Shown: positions 51,645 through 60,212 of the stretch, one piece after another
Position numbering within the stretch: the first letter of the stretch is position 1
Layout of the letters: each line of letters begins with the position of its first letter
From: JAABVY01 sp964496505
Lineage (GTDB): Bacteria > Zixibacteria > MSB-5A5 > JAABVY01
Length of the DNA: 64,000 bases
Reading direction: 5' to 3'
Assembly (NCBI GenBank): GCA_964496505.1
Contig: CAZBZV010000001.1
Span: forward strand, 62,001 to 126,000
Program-made: the position numbers and the translations under genes
Notes under the pieces: generated by a model
Database searches by the model: none
What the model was told of the DNA's origin: nothing
Seen by the model: only the letters and a program-made list of their open reading frames with translations

Positions 51645-52967
51645 TTAACAGTAGAAAATACCGTCATTATTCGGGTCGCAGGGAGGCGGGCTTCCACTTA
51701 TAAAGATGTAGTTTATGAGATTGACAACGTCGCTAATGTTAATCTCATCGCTGCAGTTGACATCGCCTGCATTATATGCATCAGGTGCCGGCCCGCCCAT
51801 GAAAATAAATTTTATTAGATAAACCGCATCAACCAGATTAACCCTGTCGTCGCCATTTGTATTCCCGCACATACAGCCAGTGCCGCGCGCGCCGATTAAA
51901 ACTCCGCAATTATTGTTTTCCGGTGCGCAGGGTGAATGCTCGAATATTGCAAAATTACCACTATTCGGATCGCAGAAGCCGGGCGGAAGCGAGAAATTAT
52001 TATTAATTGCAGAATAGTCGGTACTGAATCCGAAGTAGTTGCCATCGGAATTGCCAAAGATATCACAACAGGCGATATTGGCTATATCCCCGATAAAACT
52101 ATGAACCCCGGTTCCGTTATTAAAAGCACAGATGCTGTTTTCAATGTTCGCATCCGCTGTAAAGAAAGCAATCCCGCCACCTTCAGTTCCGGTATTTCCG
52201 ACGACCGTAATATTCATGAGATTGCTGAAGGATAAATCTCCGCATACTATAGCTCCGCCATAGAAAGCCTGATTATTGTAAAATACGCAGTTTTCCATAT
52301 TGACGGAGATATTACCATATTGGAAATACAGTGCACCGCCATAGCCATCGGCGATTCGGGCTGAGTTTGCTTCGAAATGGCAATTATTAAGGGTAGCGGC
52401 GACCGGCACATCAGAGGTGCCGTTGAAGAAGATCGCTCCTCCGTGAATAGCATTGTTGTTTTTGAAGGTACATCCGATAATTGTCGGTCCAGCGCCGAAA
52501 CCGGAGATAGCGCCGCCGTCTACCGGGCCTTCATTTCCATCGAAAATGCAACTTTTGATAGTAGGTGAGGAGTTCTCGCAATATATACCGCCGCCAATAA
52601 ATCGGTCTCTTTCAAAGGGGCCGAATCCGCCTGTTATAGTGAATCCATCCACAATTGAATTGCCATCTTCACCGGCAACGAAACGGAAGGCGCGATGTGG
52701 TTCGGAAATGTCTCCCTCGGGATTTATGGTGGTCATTTCAGGCCCCATCTCGGATTTTACGACAATCGCTTTCCCACCAAATTCGAGATCGCGGTTGAGA
52801 TCGCCGCTATATATCCTCGGCCCGACCATAACCGTATCGCCGGGATTGGCGGCATCGATTCCATCCTGAATTGTAGGCTGATCGAGCGGGACGTTTATTA
52901 CTGCCGATGTGCCCGCCACAGCCGTGAATATAATTATGGAAAAAATTCCAATTGCAAATTTTGGCAT
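51645..52967 (-). CDS. Secreted right-handed beta-helix protein with type I dockerin-like tail
   Basis: A 440-residue exported protein. The signal peptide ends near ATAVAG; the PTIQDGIDAANPGDTVMV start and repeated GGGIYCENSSPTIKSCIF / GGAIFF units form a polymorphic outer-membrane-like right-handed parallel beta-helix. The last ~70 residues contain two dockerin duplicates, GNTNGDDRVNLVDAVYLIKF and GDVNCSDEINISDVVNLINY, with calcium-binding Asp/Asn positions mostly intact. The tail is typical of secreted proteins in Zixibacteria-like genomes. It may bind polysaccharide; no catalytic residues can be assigned. GGGAGG precedes the ATG. Confidence 0.85.
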   Translation of the reverse strand: MPKFAIGIFSIIIFTAVAGTSAVINVPLDQPTIQDGIDAANPGDTVMVGPRIYSGDLNRDLEFGGKAIVVKSEMGPEMTTINPEGDISEPHRAFRFVAGEDGNSIVDGFTITGGFGPFERDRFIGGGIYCENSSPTIKSCIFDGNEGPVDGGAISGFGAGPTIIGCTFKNNNAIHGGAIFFNGTSDVPVAATLNNCHFEANSARIADGYGGALYFQYGNISVNMENCVFYNNQAFYGGAIVCGDLSFSNLMNITVVGNTGTEGGGIAFFTADANIENSICAFNNGTGVHSFIGDIANIACCDIFGNSDGNYFGFSTDYSAINNNFSLPPGFCDPNSGNFAIFEHSPCAPENNNCGVLIGARGTGCMCGNTNGDDRVNLVDAVYLIKFIFMGGPAPDAYNAGDVNCSDEINISDVVNLINYIFISGSPPPCDPNNDGIFYC

Positions 52968-53116
52968 CTGAACCTCCCGGATTATATTTTCGCTGTGATA
53001 GTCGTCACTCTAAGCAAGATCGATATGTCTATCTAAAAATAAACATTTCTGTCAAAATATCAATGTTTTTAAGTCGGAAAATGACCATTTAAATAGTGAT
53101 TTTTTTCACTTTCTCA

Positions 53117-53145
53117 TTGACATTTTTCCATCAAAATTGTTATTT
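53117..53145 (+). promoter_or_regulatory. Sigma70-like promoter of the flotillin operon
   Basis: TTGACA at 53117-53122, a 17-base spacer and TTATTT at 53140-53145, about 68 bases upstream of the flotillin start. Confidence 0.5.
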
Positions 53146-53212
53146 TGCGGGTTTCAGATGGTAATTCAGGCGGTGTGATAAGCCGCTTTTTTCATTAAAT
53201 TTAAAGGAGAGC

Positions 53213-54622
53213 ATGATTGTGAGTCCCCTTATCATTATCATCATTGCCGCAGTTGTCATTATTGCGGCAATTATAATAATTGTCCTCAAGAATTACCACA
53301 AGGTTGGGCCTAATGAGGCGCTGATTATATCGGGTGGTAAGAAGCGGACAATCACCATGCCCGACGGCACCACGCGGCAGATCGGGTATCGCTACAGGAT
53401 CGGCGGAGGTACATTCGTAAGGCCGTTTATTGAGCAGGCGCGAATTCTTCCGCTGGAAATAATTCCCATGGATTTTCAGGTCACGGATGCAATTTCCACC
53501 AATGGAATCCGCTGCACTGTTAAGGGCACGGCCGAGGTCAAGATTGCTGGCGATGACAAAGCGATTCATCTGGCCGCAGAGCAGTTTTTGGGCAAGCCGA
53601 TTTCGGATATTCGTGATGTAGCCATGCGTACCCTTGAGGGCTCTACGCGCGCATTGATCGGCAGTATGCATCTGGAATCGATCAACAAGGCCCGCAAGGA
53701 ATTTTCGCAGAAAGTGCTCGATGACGTGGGCGAGTATTTCGCCAACATGGGCCTGAAACTTCTGTCCTATAACTTAAAAGAAATTACCGATCCCTCCGGC
53801 TATCTGGAGGCTCTCGGAAAGCCGCGCATAGTTGAGGCCCGGCGTGACGCCGAAGTTGCCGAGGCTGAAGCGGCTCGCGATGCGATCATCAGATCGGCCC
53901 AGGCGAAGAAAGAAGGGGACATCGCCAAAATTGGAGCCGAGACAGAAGTCGCCGAAGCGGATCATTCTTTTGACCTGAAGAAAGCCGATCTCCAGAAATC
54001 ATTGAATATGAAAAAGGCGGATGCTGATTTCTCCTATGAGCTGGAACGCCATAAGCTGAATCAGCAGCTTAAGTCCGAAGAAGCCAAGGTCAAGGCAATC
54101 GAGAAGGATTCGGCCATTCAGCTCGAGATTAAAGAGATCGAGCGCAGGGAACAGGAGCTGGAGTCCACAGTGCGCCGTCCAGCCGCGGCAGAGCAGTATC
54201 GTCTTGAGGCCGAGGCCAAGGGTATGGCTGAAGCGAAACGCATTCAGGGAATTGTCGAAGCAGAGCTTCTGGACAAGGTGGGCGAGTCGGAAGCCGAGGC
54301 AATTCGCAGGAAAGCGGAGGCCTGGAATTCGTATTCACAGCCTGCACTCCTTCAGATGATGTTCGAGAAGCTGCCTGACCTTGCCAGGGAAATGGCTGCG
54401 CCGATTTCCAAGGTGGATAAAATCGTGATGGTCTCTAATGATGGCAAGATGGGGACCTCGAAAATCACCGGCGAGATGGCATCGATGATGTCACAGCTTC
54501 CCACGGTCGTAAAGTCGATGACCGGATTCGACCTTGAGGACTGGGTCAAGCGTATGGGCGGTCAGGCCGAAGCGAAAACTTCTGAAAGCTCCAAAGAAGA
54601 GGGCGGCAAAAAGAAGGAATAA
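53213..54622 (+). CDS. Flotillin-like SPFH-domain protein
   Basis: A 469-residue membrane-associated scaffold. One N-terminal hydrophobic hairpin or helix (residues ~4-25) is followed by an SPFH/band-7 domain (VGPNEALIISGG, IIPMDFQVTDAISTNGIRCT, GSTRALIGSMHLESINKARK), then a long Glu/Ala-rich coiled coil (residues ~205-390) as in flotillins, and a C-terminal ISKVDKIVMVSNDG segment. Flotillins organise membrane microdomains and oligomerise. AAAGGAGAG precedes the ATG. It is the first of four genes with gaps of only 2-11 bases. Confidence 0.9.
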   Translation: MIVSPLIIIIIAAVVIIAAIIIIVLKNYHKVGPNEALIISGGKKRTITMPDGTTRQIGYRYRIGGGTFVRPFIEQARILPLEIIPMDFQVTDAISTNGIRCTVKGTAEVKIAGDDKAIHLAAEQFLGKPISDIRDVAMRTLEGSTRALIGSMHLESINKARKEFSQKVLDDVGEYFANMGLKLLSYNLKEITDPSGYLEALGKPRIVEARRDAEVAEAEAARDAIIRSAQAKKEGDIAKIGAETEVAEADHSFDLKKADLQKSLNMKKADADFSYELERHKLNQQLKSEEAKVKAIEKDSAIQLEIKEIERREQELESTVRRPAAAEQYRLEAEAKGMAEAKRIQGIVEAELLDKVGESEAEAIRRKAEAWNSYSQPALLQMMFEKLPDLAREMAAPISKVDKIVMVSNDGKMGTSKITGEMASMMSQLPTVVKSMTGFDLEDWVKRMGGQAEAKTSESSKEEGGKKKE

Positions 54623-54625
54623 GGA

Positions 54626-56971
54626 ATGATTTCGACCAGAATCGGGCGTCTTGAATATTCCACAACCCTCCGAATCAGCGCCAAGGCCAAGGCTATGAAG
54701 GCGGAGGGGATTAATGTTATAGATTTTTCAGTGGGCGAGCCGGATTTTGCCACACCGACAAACATCAAAGAAGCCGGAATCAAGGCAATAGAAAATAACT
54801 TCACGAAATACACGGCCAATGATGGTATTCCAGAGCTCAAGCAGGCGATCCGGACGCGTCTGATGCAGGATCACGGCCTTGAGTATGATCCGAAGGAAAT
54901 AATAGTCTCCTCCGGCGCCAAGCATTGTATCTATAATGCTCTTATGTCTGTCGTTAATAAGGGTGAGGAAGTAATAATCCCCGCGCCGTATTGGGTGTCG
55001 TACCCGCAGATGGTTCTGATGGCCGACGGCAAGCCGGTTATTGTTCAGACCAAAGAGGAAAACGGTTTCAGGATGACTCCTCAGGAACTAAAAGACAATC
55101 TCAATTTCAATACCAAGGCGATTATTATCAATAATCCCAGCAATCCCACCGGTTCGGCATATACTCGTGAGCAGTTGGAGGAGGTCTGCGAGGTTGCCGC
55201 TTCCGAAGGACTTTTAATCATTGCGGATGAGATTTATGAAAAAGTTATTTACGATAATTTCAAGTTTACCTCGATAGCTTCATTGAGCGACAAGATCCGG
55301 GAAAAGACTGTTATTATAAACGGCGTATCCAAATCGTATTCAATGACCGGATGGCGTATCGGCTATGCTGCAGGACCGCGTGAGCTTATATCGGCAATGA
55401 ATATCGTGCAGTCGCATATGACCTCCAATCCGAATTCTGTAGCGCAGAAGGCGGCGGTTGAGGCATTTTCGGGCAATCAAGCTGCAATCGGACAGATGAC
55501 CGCGCAGTTCAATTCACGCCGAAATTATATGCTCAATAAGCTTAAGAGAATTCCCAATGTCTCTTGTTATGAGCCGCAGGGGGCATTTTATCTGTTCCCC
55601 AATACTTCGGCTTACTACAATACCGAATTCGGCGGCATGAAAATCCGCAACTCATTCGGTCTGTCCTACTATCTTCTCAAAGAAGCGGCGGTGGCTGTGA
55701 TTCCGGGAAGCGCATTTGGCGCTGACCAGAATATCCGATTGTCGTATGCCACCTCGATGGAAAATATAGAGGAAGGGACTGACAGAATTATCGAGGCTAT
55801 GGAGAAGTTGAAGGAATCGCCTAAGTACAAAGAAGTGGCCTTGCAGAATGTGATGACCGAGCCGAAGGCAATGACAGATTCCAACCTGGAAATCTCTACC
55901 GAGGAGCGCGACGCATTGGTTCAGGAGGCCGAAGCTGCCCTTCCTTATGACAGATATTTCGAATGGAATGCCAATATAAATGGCATCATCATTCAACTGC
56001 GCACTAACGTCCCGCATCTGTATGGTTTCTGGGTGGAGAACTGGTATCCGGCGCAGCTCGAATCCGATCTTGAGCCGCACGGGATTATCTATGCCGTTGA
56101 CGGCGTCCCCGGAAGAACGCCCTACGCATACTACAACCGTGCCATGAAAACCGCCATCATGTTTAATACGACATATTACGGTCAGGTGCGAAGCTGGGCG
56201 CTGGGTATGGTTGCCGATTTGAGCGAGCGGCTTCTGGATGTACACGGGATTCGTGCGGCATGTATTGATTATGAGGGCAAAGCAATTGCCTTGATTGGTC
56301 CCAAGGGACTCAAGCGCGGCTCGACATTTATAAGGCTTCTGGAAGATGATGAATCGAATTTCGTTACGAACGATTTTATCTTCGTGCGTTATCGTGCCGC
56401 CGATGCTGTGGCCGATTCTCCCGAGCGTAAATTCTATTTCAAGACCGTGATTGCCAAAGACCATCCTCATTATGAAAGAGTTTTCGACCGCAGTAAATGC
56501 GAAAATGTTGTCACCAAACGTTCCGACTGGACCAACACTGATATAATCAGCGAGGAGCTTCCTCTCGATCTGGGCGAACCATACTGCTACTGGGGCAGCA
56601 AAGATTCGCGAGCGATGGTCGATCCGGCCTGGATTAAGGGGCCGCATAAAGTAGTCAAGCGTTCACGAATAAAGGCGGTGGCTCTTCTTGCAAACGAGCC
56701 CAATGCTCCGGCGGTGGAGAAGCTTTCGCAGGACGATGCACTGGATTATATCTCACAGGGCAAGTACCGTCTTCCCAGCGGCGCCGGGATGGGACCTGTA
56801 AGGGAACAGCCCTTCTTCAATCCGTATATGCTGGGCGATCCTGTCGAGCTCGAAGATTTGCAGAGGCGCAATTTCCATCAGTTATTCCGTGTAGCCGATG
56901 CGTATAAAGTCAATATAGCGGCGATTCCCTCGGAGGCGCTTAAGTCGCGTGTCAAAGAGTTGATCGGGTAG
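54626..56971 (+). CDS. Aminotransferase fused to an HprK/PEPCK-like domain
   Basis: A 781-residue fusion. Residues 1-~400 are a complete class I/II aminotransferase of the aspartate aminotransferase type: DFSVGEPDF, NNPSNPTGSAYTREQ, DEIYEKVIYD, the PLP lysine K236 in SKSYSMTGWRIGY and the substrate-carboxylate arginine near IRLSYATS. After a ~35-residue linker, residues ~435-781 look like an HPr kinase/PEPCK-fold domain (YYGQVRSWALGMVADLSERL, FVTNDFIFVRY, CYWGSKDSRAMVDPAWI). Its phosphate-binding loop at 558-567 reads GPKGLKRGST, with no Lys at the canonical Walker A site. The frame is continuous with no internal start signal needed. It begins 3 bases after flotillin. Confidence 0.85.
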   Translation: MISTRIGRLEYSTTLRISAKAKAMKAEGINVIDFSVGEPDFATPTNIKEAGIKAIENNFTKYTANDGIPELKQAIRTRLMQDHGLEYDPKEIIVSSGAKHCIYNALMSVVNKGEEVIIPAPYWVSYPQMVLMADGKPVIVQTKEENGFRMTPQELKDNLNFNTKAIIINNPSNPTGSAYTREQLEEVCEVAASEGLLIIADEIYEKVIYDNFKFTSIASLSDKIREKTVIINGVSKSYSMTGWRIGYAAGPRELISAMNIVQSHMTSNPNSVAQKAAVEAFSGNQAAIGQMTAQFNSRRNYMLNKLKRIPNVSCYEPQGAFYLFPNTSAYYNTEFGGMKIRNSFGLSYYLLKEAAVAVIPGSAFGADQNIRLSYATSMENIEEGTDRIIEAMEKLKESPKYKEVALQNVMTEPKAMTDSNLEISTEERDALVQEAEAALPYDRYFEWNANINGIIIQLRTNVPHLYGFWVENWYPAQLESDLEPHGIIYAVDGVPGRTPYAYYNRAMKTAIMFNTTYYGQVRSWALGMVADLSERLLDVHGIRAACIDYEGKAIALIGPKGLKRGSTFIRLLEDDESNFVTNDFIFVRYRAADAVADSPERKFYFKTVIAKDHPHYERVFDRSKCENVVTKRSDWTNTDIISEELPLDLGEPYCYWGSKDSRAMVDPAWIKGPHKVVKRSRIKAVALLANEPNAPAVEKLSQDDALDYISQGKYRLPSGAGMGPVREQPFFNPYMLGDPVELEDLQRRNFHQLFRVADAYKVNIAAIPSEALKSRVKELIG

Positions 56972-56982
56972 GAGGAAAGATT

Positions 56983-57408
56983 ATGGCGAATACACTTGGA
57001 ATCGTTAAGCCCGACGGCGTCAAACGCAAGCTGGTTGGAAATGTTATTTCCAGGATAGAAAAGGCTGATCTGGTTTTACGCGGTATGAAAGTCCTGAAGC
57101 TATCAAAAGATCAGGCGCAGAAGTTTTATGCGGTTCATGAGGGTAAGCCGTTTTATAATTCACTGGTGGAATTCATGACCTCCGGGCCAATCGTTGTGAT
57201 GGTAATTGGCGGACATGATTCGATTAGGAGATGGCGTGACCTGATGGGTGCCACCGATCCGGCTAAGGCAAAGTATAACACAATCCGGCGCGAATATGGA
57301 ACATCGGTCGAGAAAAATGTCGTCCATGGCTCAGATAGCGAGGTTACCTCTAAAGCCGAGGTATCGTTCTTTTTCAATGATGATGAAATTCTTCCCAAGG
57401 GGATTTAA
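56983..57408 (+). CDS. ndk: Nucleoside diphosphate kinase
   Basis: A 141-residue enzyme that exchanges the terminal phosphate between nucleoside triphosphates through a phosphohistidine. The active His is H115 in KNVVHGSDS; the N-terminal LGIVKPDGVKRKLVG and MGATDPAKA motifs bind nucleotide. The length is normal. AGGAGG stands 7 bases before the ATG; 11 bases separate it from the fused gene and 2 from the PEPCK-like gene, so it is cotranscribed with them. It could couple ATP and GTP pools to the adjacent kinase-like enzymes. Confidence 0.96.
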   Translation: MANTLGIVKPDGVKRKLVGNVISRIEKADLVLRGMKVLKLSKDQAQKFYAVHEGKPFYNSLVEFMTSGPIVVMVIGGHDSIRRWRDLMGATDPAKAKYNTIRREYGTSVEKNVVHGSDSEVTSKAEVSFFFNDDEILPKGI

Positions 57409-57410
57409 AA

Positions 57411-59267
57411 ATGTCCGATTCTCTCTATGACATGAATTACTACAGCCGTTTCAATCGCGACCTTCAAAGGCGCTTGAACAGTCCCAATATAAAAGAAGTA
57501 AAGCTGAGTGACATGAAGGAGCCGTCCTATCAAACCGGACAGCGCACGAAGTACGGTTCATGGGGATGGCGTTCTGCAGTGTCCAGCAGAATCGGCGGCA
57601 AGACGGTTTATCTTGGATCAGAGAAATGCCGTGAATATCATCTGACAGACGGCAAGAAACAGATTATCCGCAATGCCCCCGAAGAGCTTGATAAGGTTTT
57701 GCATTTGATGGAAACCTTGCCTATTGTCAAACTGCGCCGTCAGATGGGCGAGAATCCGGAGTTCAATCCTAAATGCAATTTGTATATGTCCATGGCCGAT
57801 CCCAAGAATGCGCGTAACGCTCTGATGTGGGGACATACTATGGGCAAACCGACCAATGCACCCGGCCCGGAATTTACCCTGATACATATCCCGGAAGAAC
57901 ATCATATCCGCCAGCAGGTGCTGATGCTGCCCGATTATAATACCACGATAGTACTTGGCTCGGATTATATGGGTGAGGACAAGAAGGGATTTCTGCGCAA
58001 TGGCATGTATTCAGCCGACAAGCTTAATATGCTGGGGCTTCATGCCGGTACCAAGGTTGTGATTATCCAGGATAAAAAGAGCGGCAAACTGAAAAAATAC
58101 GGTGTGCTTCTTTTTGGTCTTTCTGCTACCGGCAAAAGCACCTGGTCATGCCATCAGCTTGGCCTCGACTGGAAGAAAGACGAGCGCACTCTTGTATGCC
58201 AGGACGATATCTGCTTTTTGAAGAATGACGGTTCCGCATACGGCTCCGAGCAGAATTATTTCGTCAAGACCGATGTCGATAAAAAGCTTCAGGAGTCGAT
58301 GTATAATGCGCTGGTGCATAAGAGTGCGATGTATGAAAATGTCATGATCGACTCTGCCGGCAATCCGCAGTTTCTGGATGAGAATCTTTGCGGCAATGGC
58401 CGCGCGGTTATTATGCGCAAGCAGTTGAAGATCAAACGCGGTCACTGGCCGTTTGCGATGAAAGATATCTGGTATCCGACTTTAAATCTTCCGCCGGTAG
58501 AGGAGCTTGACGGGATAGTTTTTGCCTTTATTACAAGGCGTAATACGATCATGACCTTCTCGCAGCGCTTGACACCCACTCAGGCGGCACTTGCATATCT
58601 CTGGGGCGAGTCCAGTCACAGCTATGCCTCCAATCCGGCCAAGGCGGGCGAATCGGTTCGTACGGTGGGGACTGATCCGTTTATCGTGGGATCGCGCGCC
58701 GCCAAAGTGAATATGTTTTACAATATCGTTATGGACCTCGCCAACAGCTATCCTGACAAGGTTCATTTCTATCAGTACAACACCGGCGGTATGGGCGAGA
58801 TTATCGATAAGGACAGAGACGGCAACAAGAATATGATTCGCAAAACAGAGCGTGTGCCGATCGATACGATGGCTGCAATACAGCGCGGCGATTTGCGCGG
58901 CACCAATGAATACCGTCCCAGCCTTTTCGGCACCGAGGAAATAATTTCAGCCGAGGGCGTTGACCTTAGTATGTATCGTCCCGAGAAATATTACTCGCAG
59001 GAGCAGATCGATAATTACCTGCGTGATCTGGTAAACGGCCGCCGCAAGTTTACCGAGAATGTTGCGGAGGAGGGTTTGATGCCGGAGATAATAAGAGCAG
59101 CCGAGGTATCATACAGCATCGCGCCCGATTCCGGTACGACTGTTTCGATGGCAACTATAAGACAGAAGGAGGAGCCGCCTCCTCCCAAAGAAAAGCCGGT
59201 GACAAAGCTGACCGACTGGAAACCGAATCCGCGTCTTGCGCGCGACCGCGGCTGGCGATATGGTTGA
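57411..59267 (+). CDS. Divergent phosphoenolpyruvate carboxykinase-like enzyme
   Basis: A 618-residue member of the PEPCK (ATP) fold. The P-loop LLFGLSATGKSTWS (G236-T244) is intact. Comparison with E. coli PEPCK from memory aligns YMGEDKKG (K191/K192) with its Mn-binding Lys213 motif, LGLHAG (H211) with His232, CQDDICFL (D265/D266) with Asp269, and NGRAV with the Arg333 site. However, the N-terminal oxaloacetate-binding TGRSP motif is not found and the RTVGTDPFIVG region differs from the canonical one. The N-terminal ~170 residues are extra, and the tail is proline-rich (EEPPPPKEKP). It may decarboxylate oxaloacetate or phosphorylate something else. Last gene of the operon. Confidence 0.75.
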   Translation: MSDSLYDMNYYSRFNRDLQRRLNSPNIKEVKLSDMKEPSYQTGQRTKYGSWGWRSAVSSRIGGKTVYLGSEKCREYHLTDGKKQIIRNAPEELDKVLHLMETLPIVKLRRQMGENPEFNPKCNLYMSMADPKNARNALMWGHTMGKPTNAPGPEFTLIHIPEEHHIRQQVLMLPDYNTTIVLGSDYMGEDKKGFLRNGMYSADKLNMLGLHAGTKVVIIQDKKSGKLKKYGVLLFGLSATGKSTWSCHQLGLDWKKDERTLVCQDDICFLKNDGSAYGSEQNYFVKTDVDKKLQESMYNALVHKSAMYENVMIDSAGNPQFLDENLCGNGRAVIMRKQLKIKRGHWPFAMKDIWYPTLNLPPVEELDGIVFAFITRRNTIMTFSQRLTPTQAALAYLWGESSHSYASNPAKAGESVRTVGTDPFIVGSRAAKVNMFYNIVMDLANSYPDKVHFYQYNTGGMGEIIDKDRDGNKNMIRKTERVPIDTMAAIQRGDLRGTNEYRPSLFGTEEIISAEGVDLSMYRPEKYYSQEQIDNYLRDLVNGRRKFTENVAEEGLMPEIIRAAEVSYSIAPDSGTTVSMATIRQKEEPPPPKEKPVTKLTDWKPNPRLARDRGWRYG

Positions 59268-59299
59268 TAATGTTTTGGAATTATTGTATAAATATAAAT

Positions 59300-59327
59300 A
59301 CCGCCTGAGATAACAAGGCGGTTTTTT
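59300..59327 (+). terminator. Intrinsic terminator of the flotillin/PEPCK-like operon
   Basis: Stem ACCGCC / GGCGGT with an 11-base loop and T run, 33 bases after the stop. Confidence 0.85.
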
Positions 59328-59483
59328 GTAGAGGATGGATTGATTAAAATGTAGCCCACCTGAAAGATGGGGAGCAGCCAACATTCACCTGCTGTGTTTC
59401 TTTTCAAAATCGGACGTAGCAGTTGAAAAATATTATGCCCGCCCGTTGGGTGGGATACAAAAGGTACAAAATGATTTCCCAGG

Positions 59484-59560
59484 GTGACCCAATCTTTAGA
59501 TTGGGTAAGGGCTTTCGCCATATGAATATTCCTCCCAAGCTGAAGCTTGGTGCACCCGGG
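59484..59560. repeat. Family C repeat, copy 1
   Basis: Two short hairpins: GTGACCCAATCTTTAGATTG GGT and CCCAAGCTGAAGCTTGG, separated by ~35 bases. The same pair recurs at 62699. Confidence 0.75.
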
Positions 59561-59571
59561 CAAACTTATCC

Positions 59572-59647
59572 TGTCATTCTGAGCGTAGTGAAGAATCTTT
59601 TTGAATCGTGCGAGATTCTTCGGTCGTTTCACTCCCTTAGAATGACA
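59572..59647. repeat. Family A palindromic repeat, copy 5 (full)
   Basis: Left arm GTCATTCTGAGCGTAGTGAA, right arm ending TTAGAATGAC, immediately before the RusA-like gene. Confidence 0.85.
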
Positions 59648-59666
59648 TCAATAGCATATATAAAAT

Positions 59667-60059
59667 ATGATCAGGTTCGAATTTACAGTTGAGGGGACGC
59701 CGATCTCGCAACAGGCCAAAAAGCGGCGCGTTCTTAATCAATGGAAGGCACAGGTGCGCAACACTGCACGCAAGTACTGGCCTCATAAACAGCCCCCGAC
59801 CAGGGATCAGATTCGTATGACCCTGACGTATTTTTATAAATTCGAAGCTCTGGATGTTGACAATATGATCAAGCCGATTCAGGATGCCTTGATCGGACTG
59901 GTCTATAATGATGATAAGCAGATCACCGATGTTTACAGCCGCAAGCGCAAACTTAATACGAGCTTTCGTTTGTTGAACGTCTCGCCGGCAATTGCACGCG
60001 GACTTGCCAGTGGCCGGGAGTTTTTGCATGTGCTGATCGAAGATGCAAGGATGGTATAA
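59667..60059 (+). CDS. RusA-like Holliday junction resolvase
   Basis: A 130-residue protein of the RusA family, endonucleases that cut four-way DNA junctions and are common in prophages and mobile elements. The acidic signature is present: ALDVDNMIKPIQDALIG with D63, D65, K69 and D73, followed by NDDKQITD (D82, D83). The N-terminal FTVEGTPISQQAKKR basic loop is also family-like. No Shine-Dalgarno sequence is seen; it begins ~20 bases after a family A repeat. No phage structural genes are nearby. Confidence 0.85.
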   Translation: MIRFEFTVEGTPISQQAKKRRVLNQWKAQVRNTARKYWPHKQPPTRDQIRMTLTYFYKFEALDVDNMIKPIQDALIGLVYNDDKQITDVYSRKRKLNTSFRLLNVSPAIARGLASGREFLHVLIEDARMV

Positions 60060-60111
60060 AATAATTGCAGCCCACCTGAAAGGGCTTGTTGGAAAAGTAT
60101 GTTGATTTAAT

Positions 60112-60189
60112 CTGTCATTCTGAGCGAAGCGAAGAATCTGCATGATTCGTGAAAGATTCTTCGGTCGTTTCACTCACTCAGAATGACAG
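60112..60189. repeat. Family A palindromic repeat, copy 6 (full, best preserved)
   Basis: Ends are perfect inverted repeats, CTGTCATTCTGAG and CTCAGAATGACAG. An in-frame ATG for the downstream gene (60183) lies inside the right arm. Confidence 0.9.
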
Positions 60190-60212
60190 TACAAGGGCAT
60201 TTTAAAAAATAT

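Larger units (their letters stand above)
59268..59666. other. 399-base intergenic region with terminator and repeats
   Basis: Contains the operon terminator, a CAGCCCACCTGAAAG-type fragment at 59344-59390, a family C copy and a family A copy. No gene is supported before 59667. Confidence 0.6.

Noticed and set aside
53161..53200. Hairpin with T run before the flotillin gene (possible attenuator)
   Set aside because: The stem is only about 4 base pairs, too weak to support a call.
55652..56647. 331-codon minus-strand open frame
   Set aside because: Antisense to the aminotransferase fusion, whose frame has clear domain motifs; the antisense protein has none.
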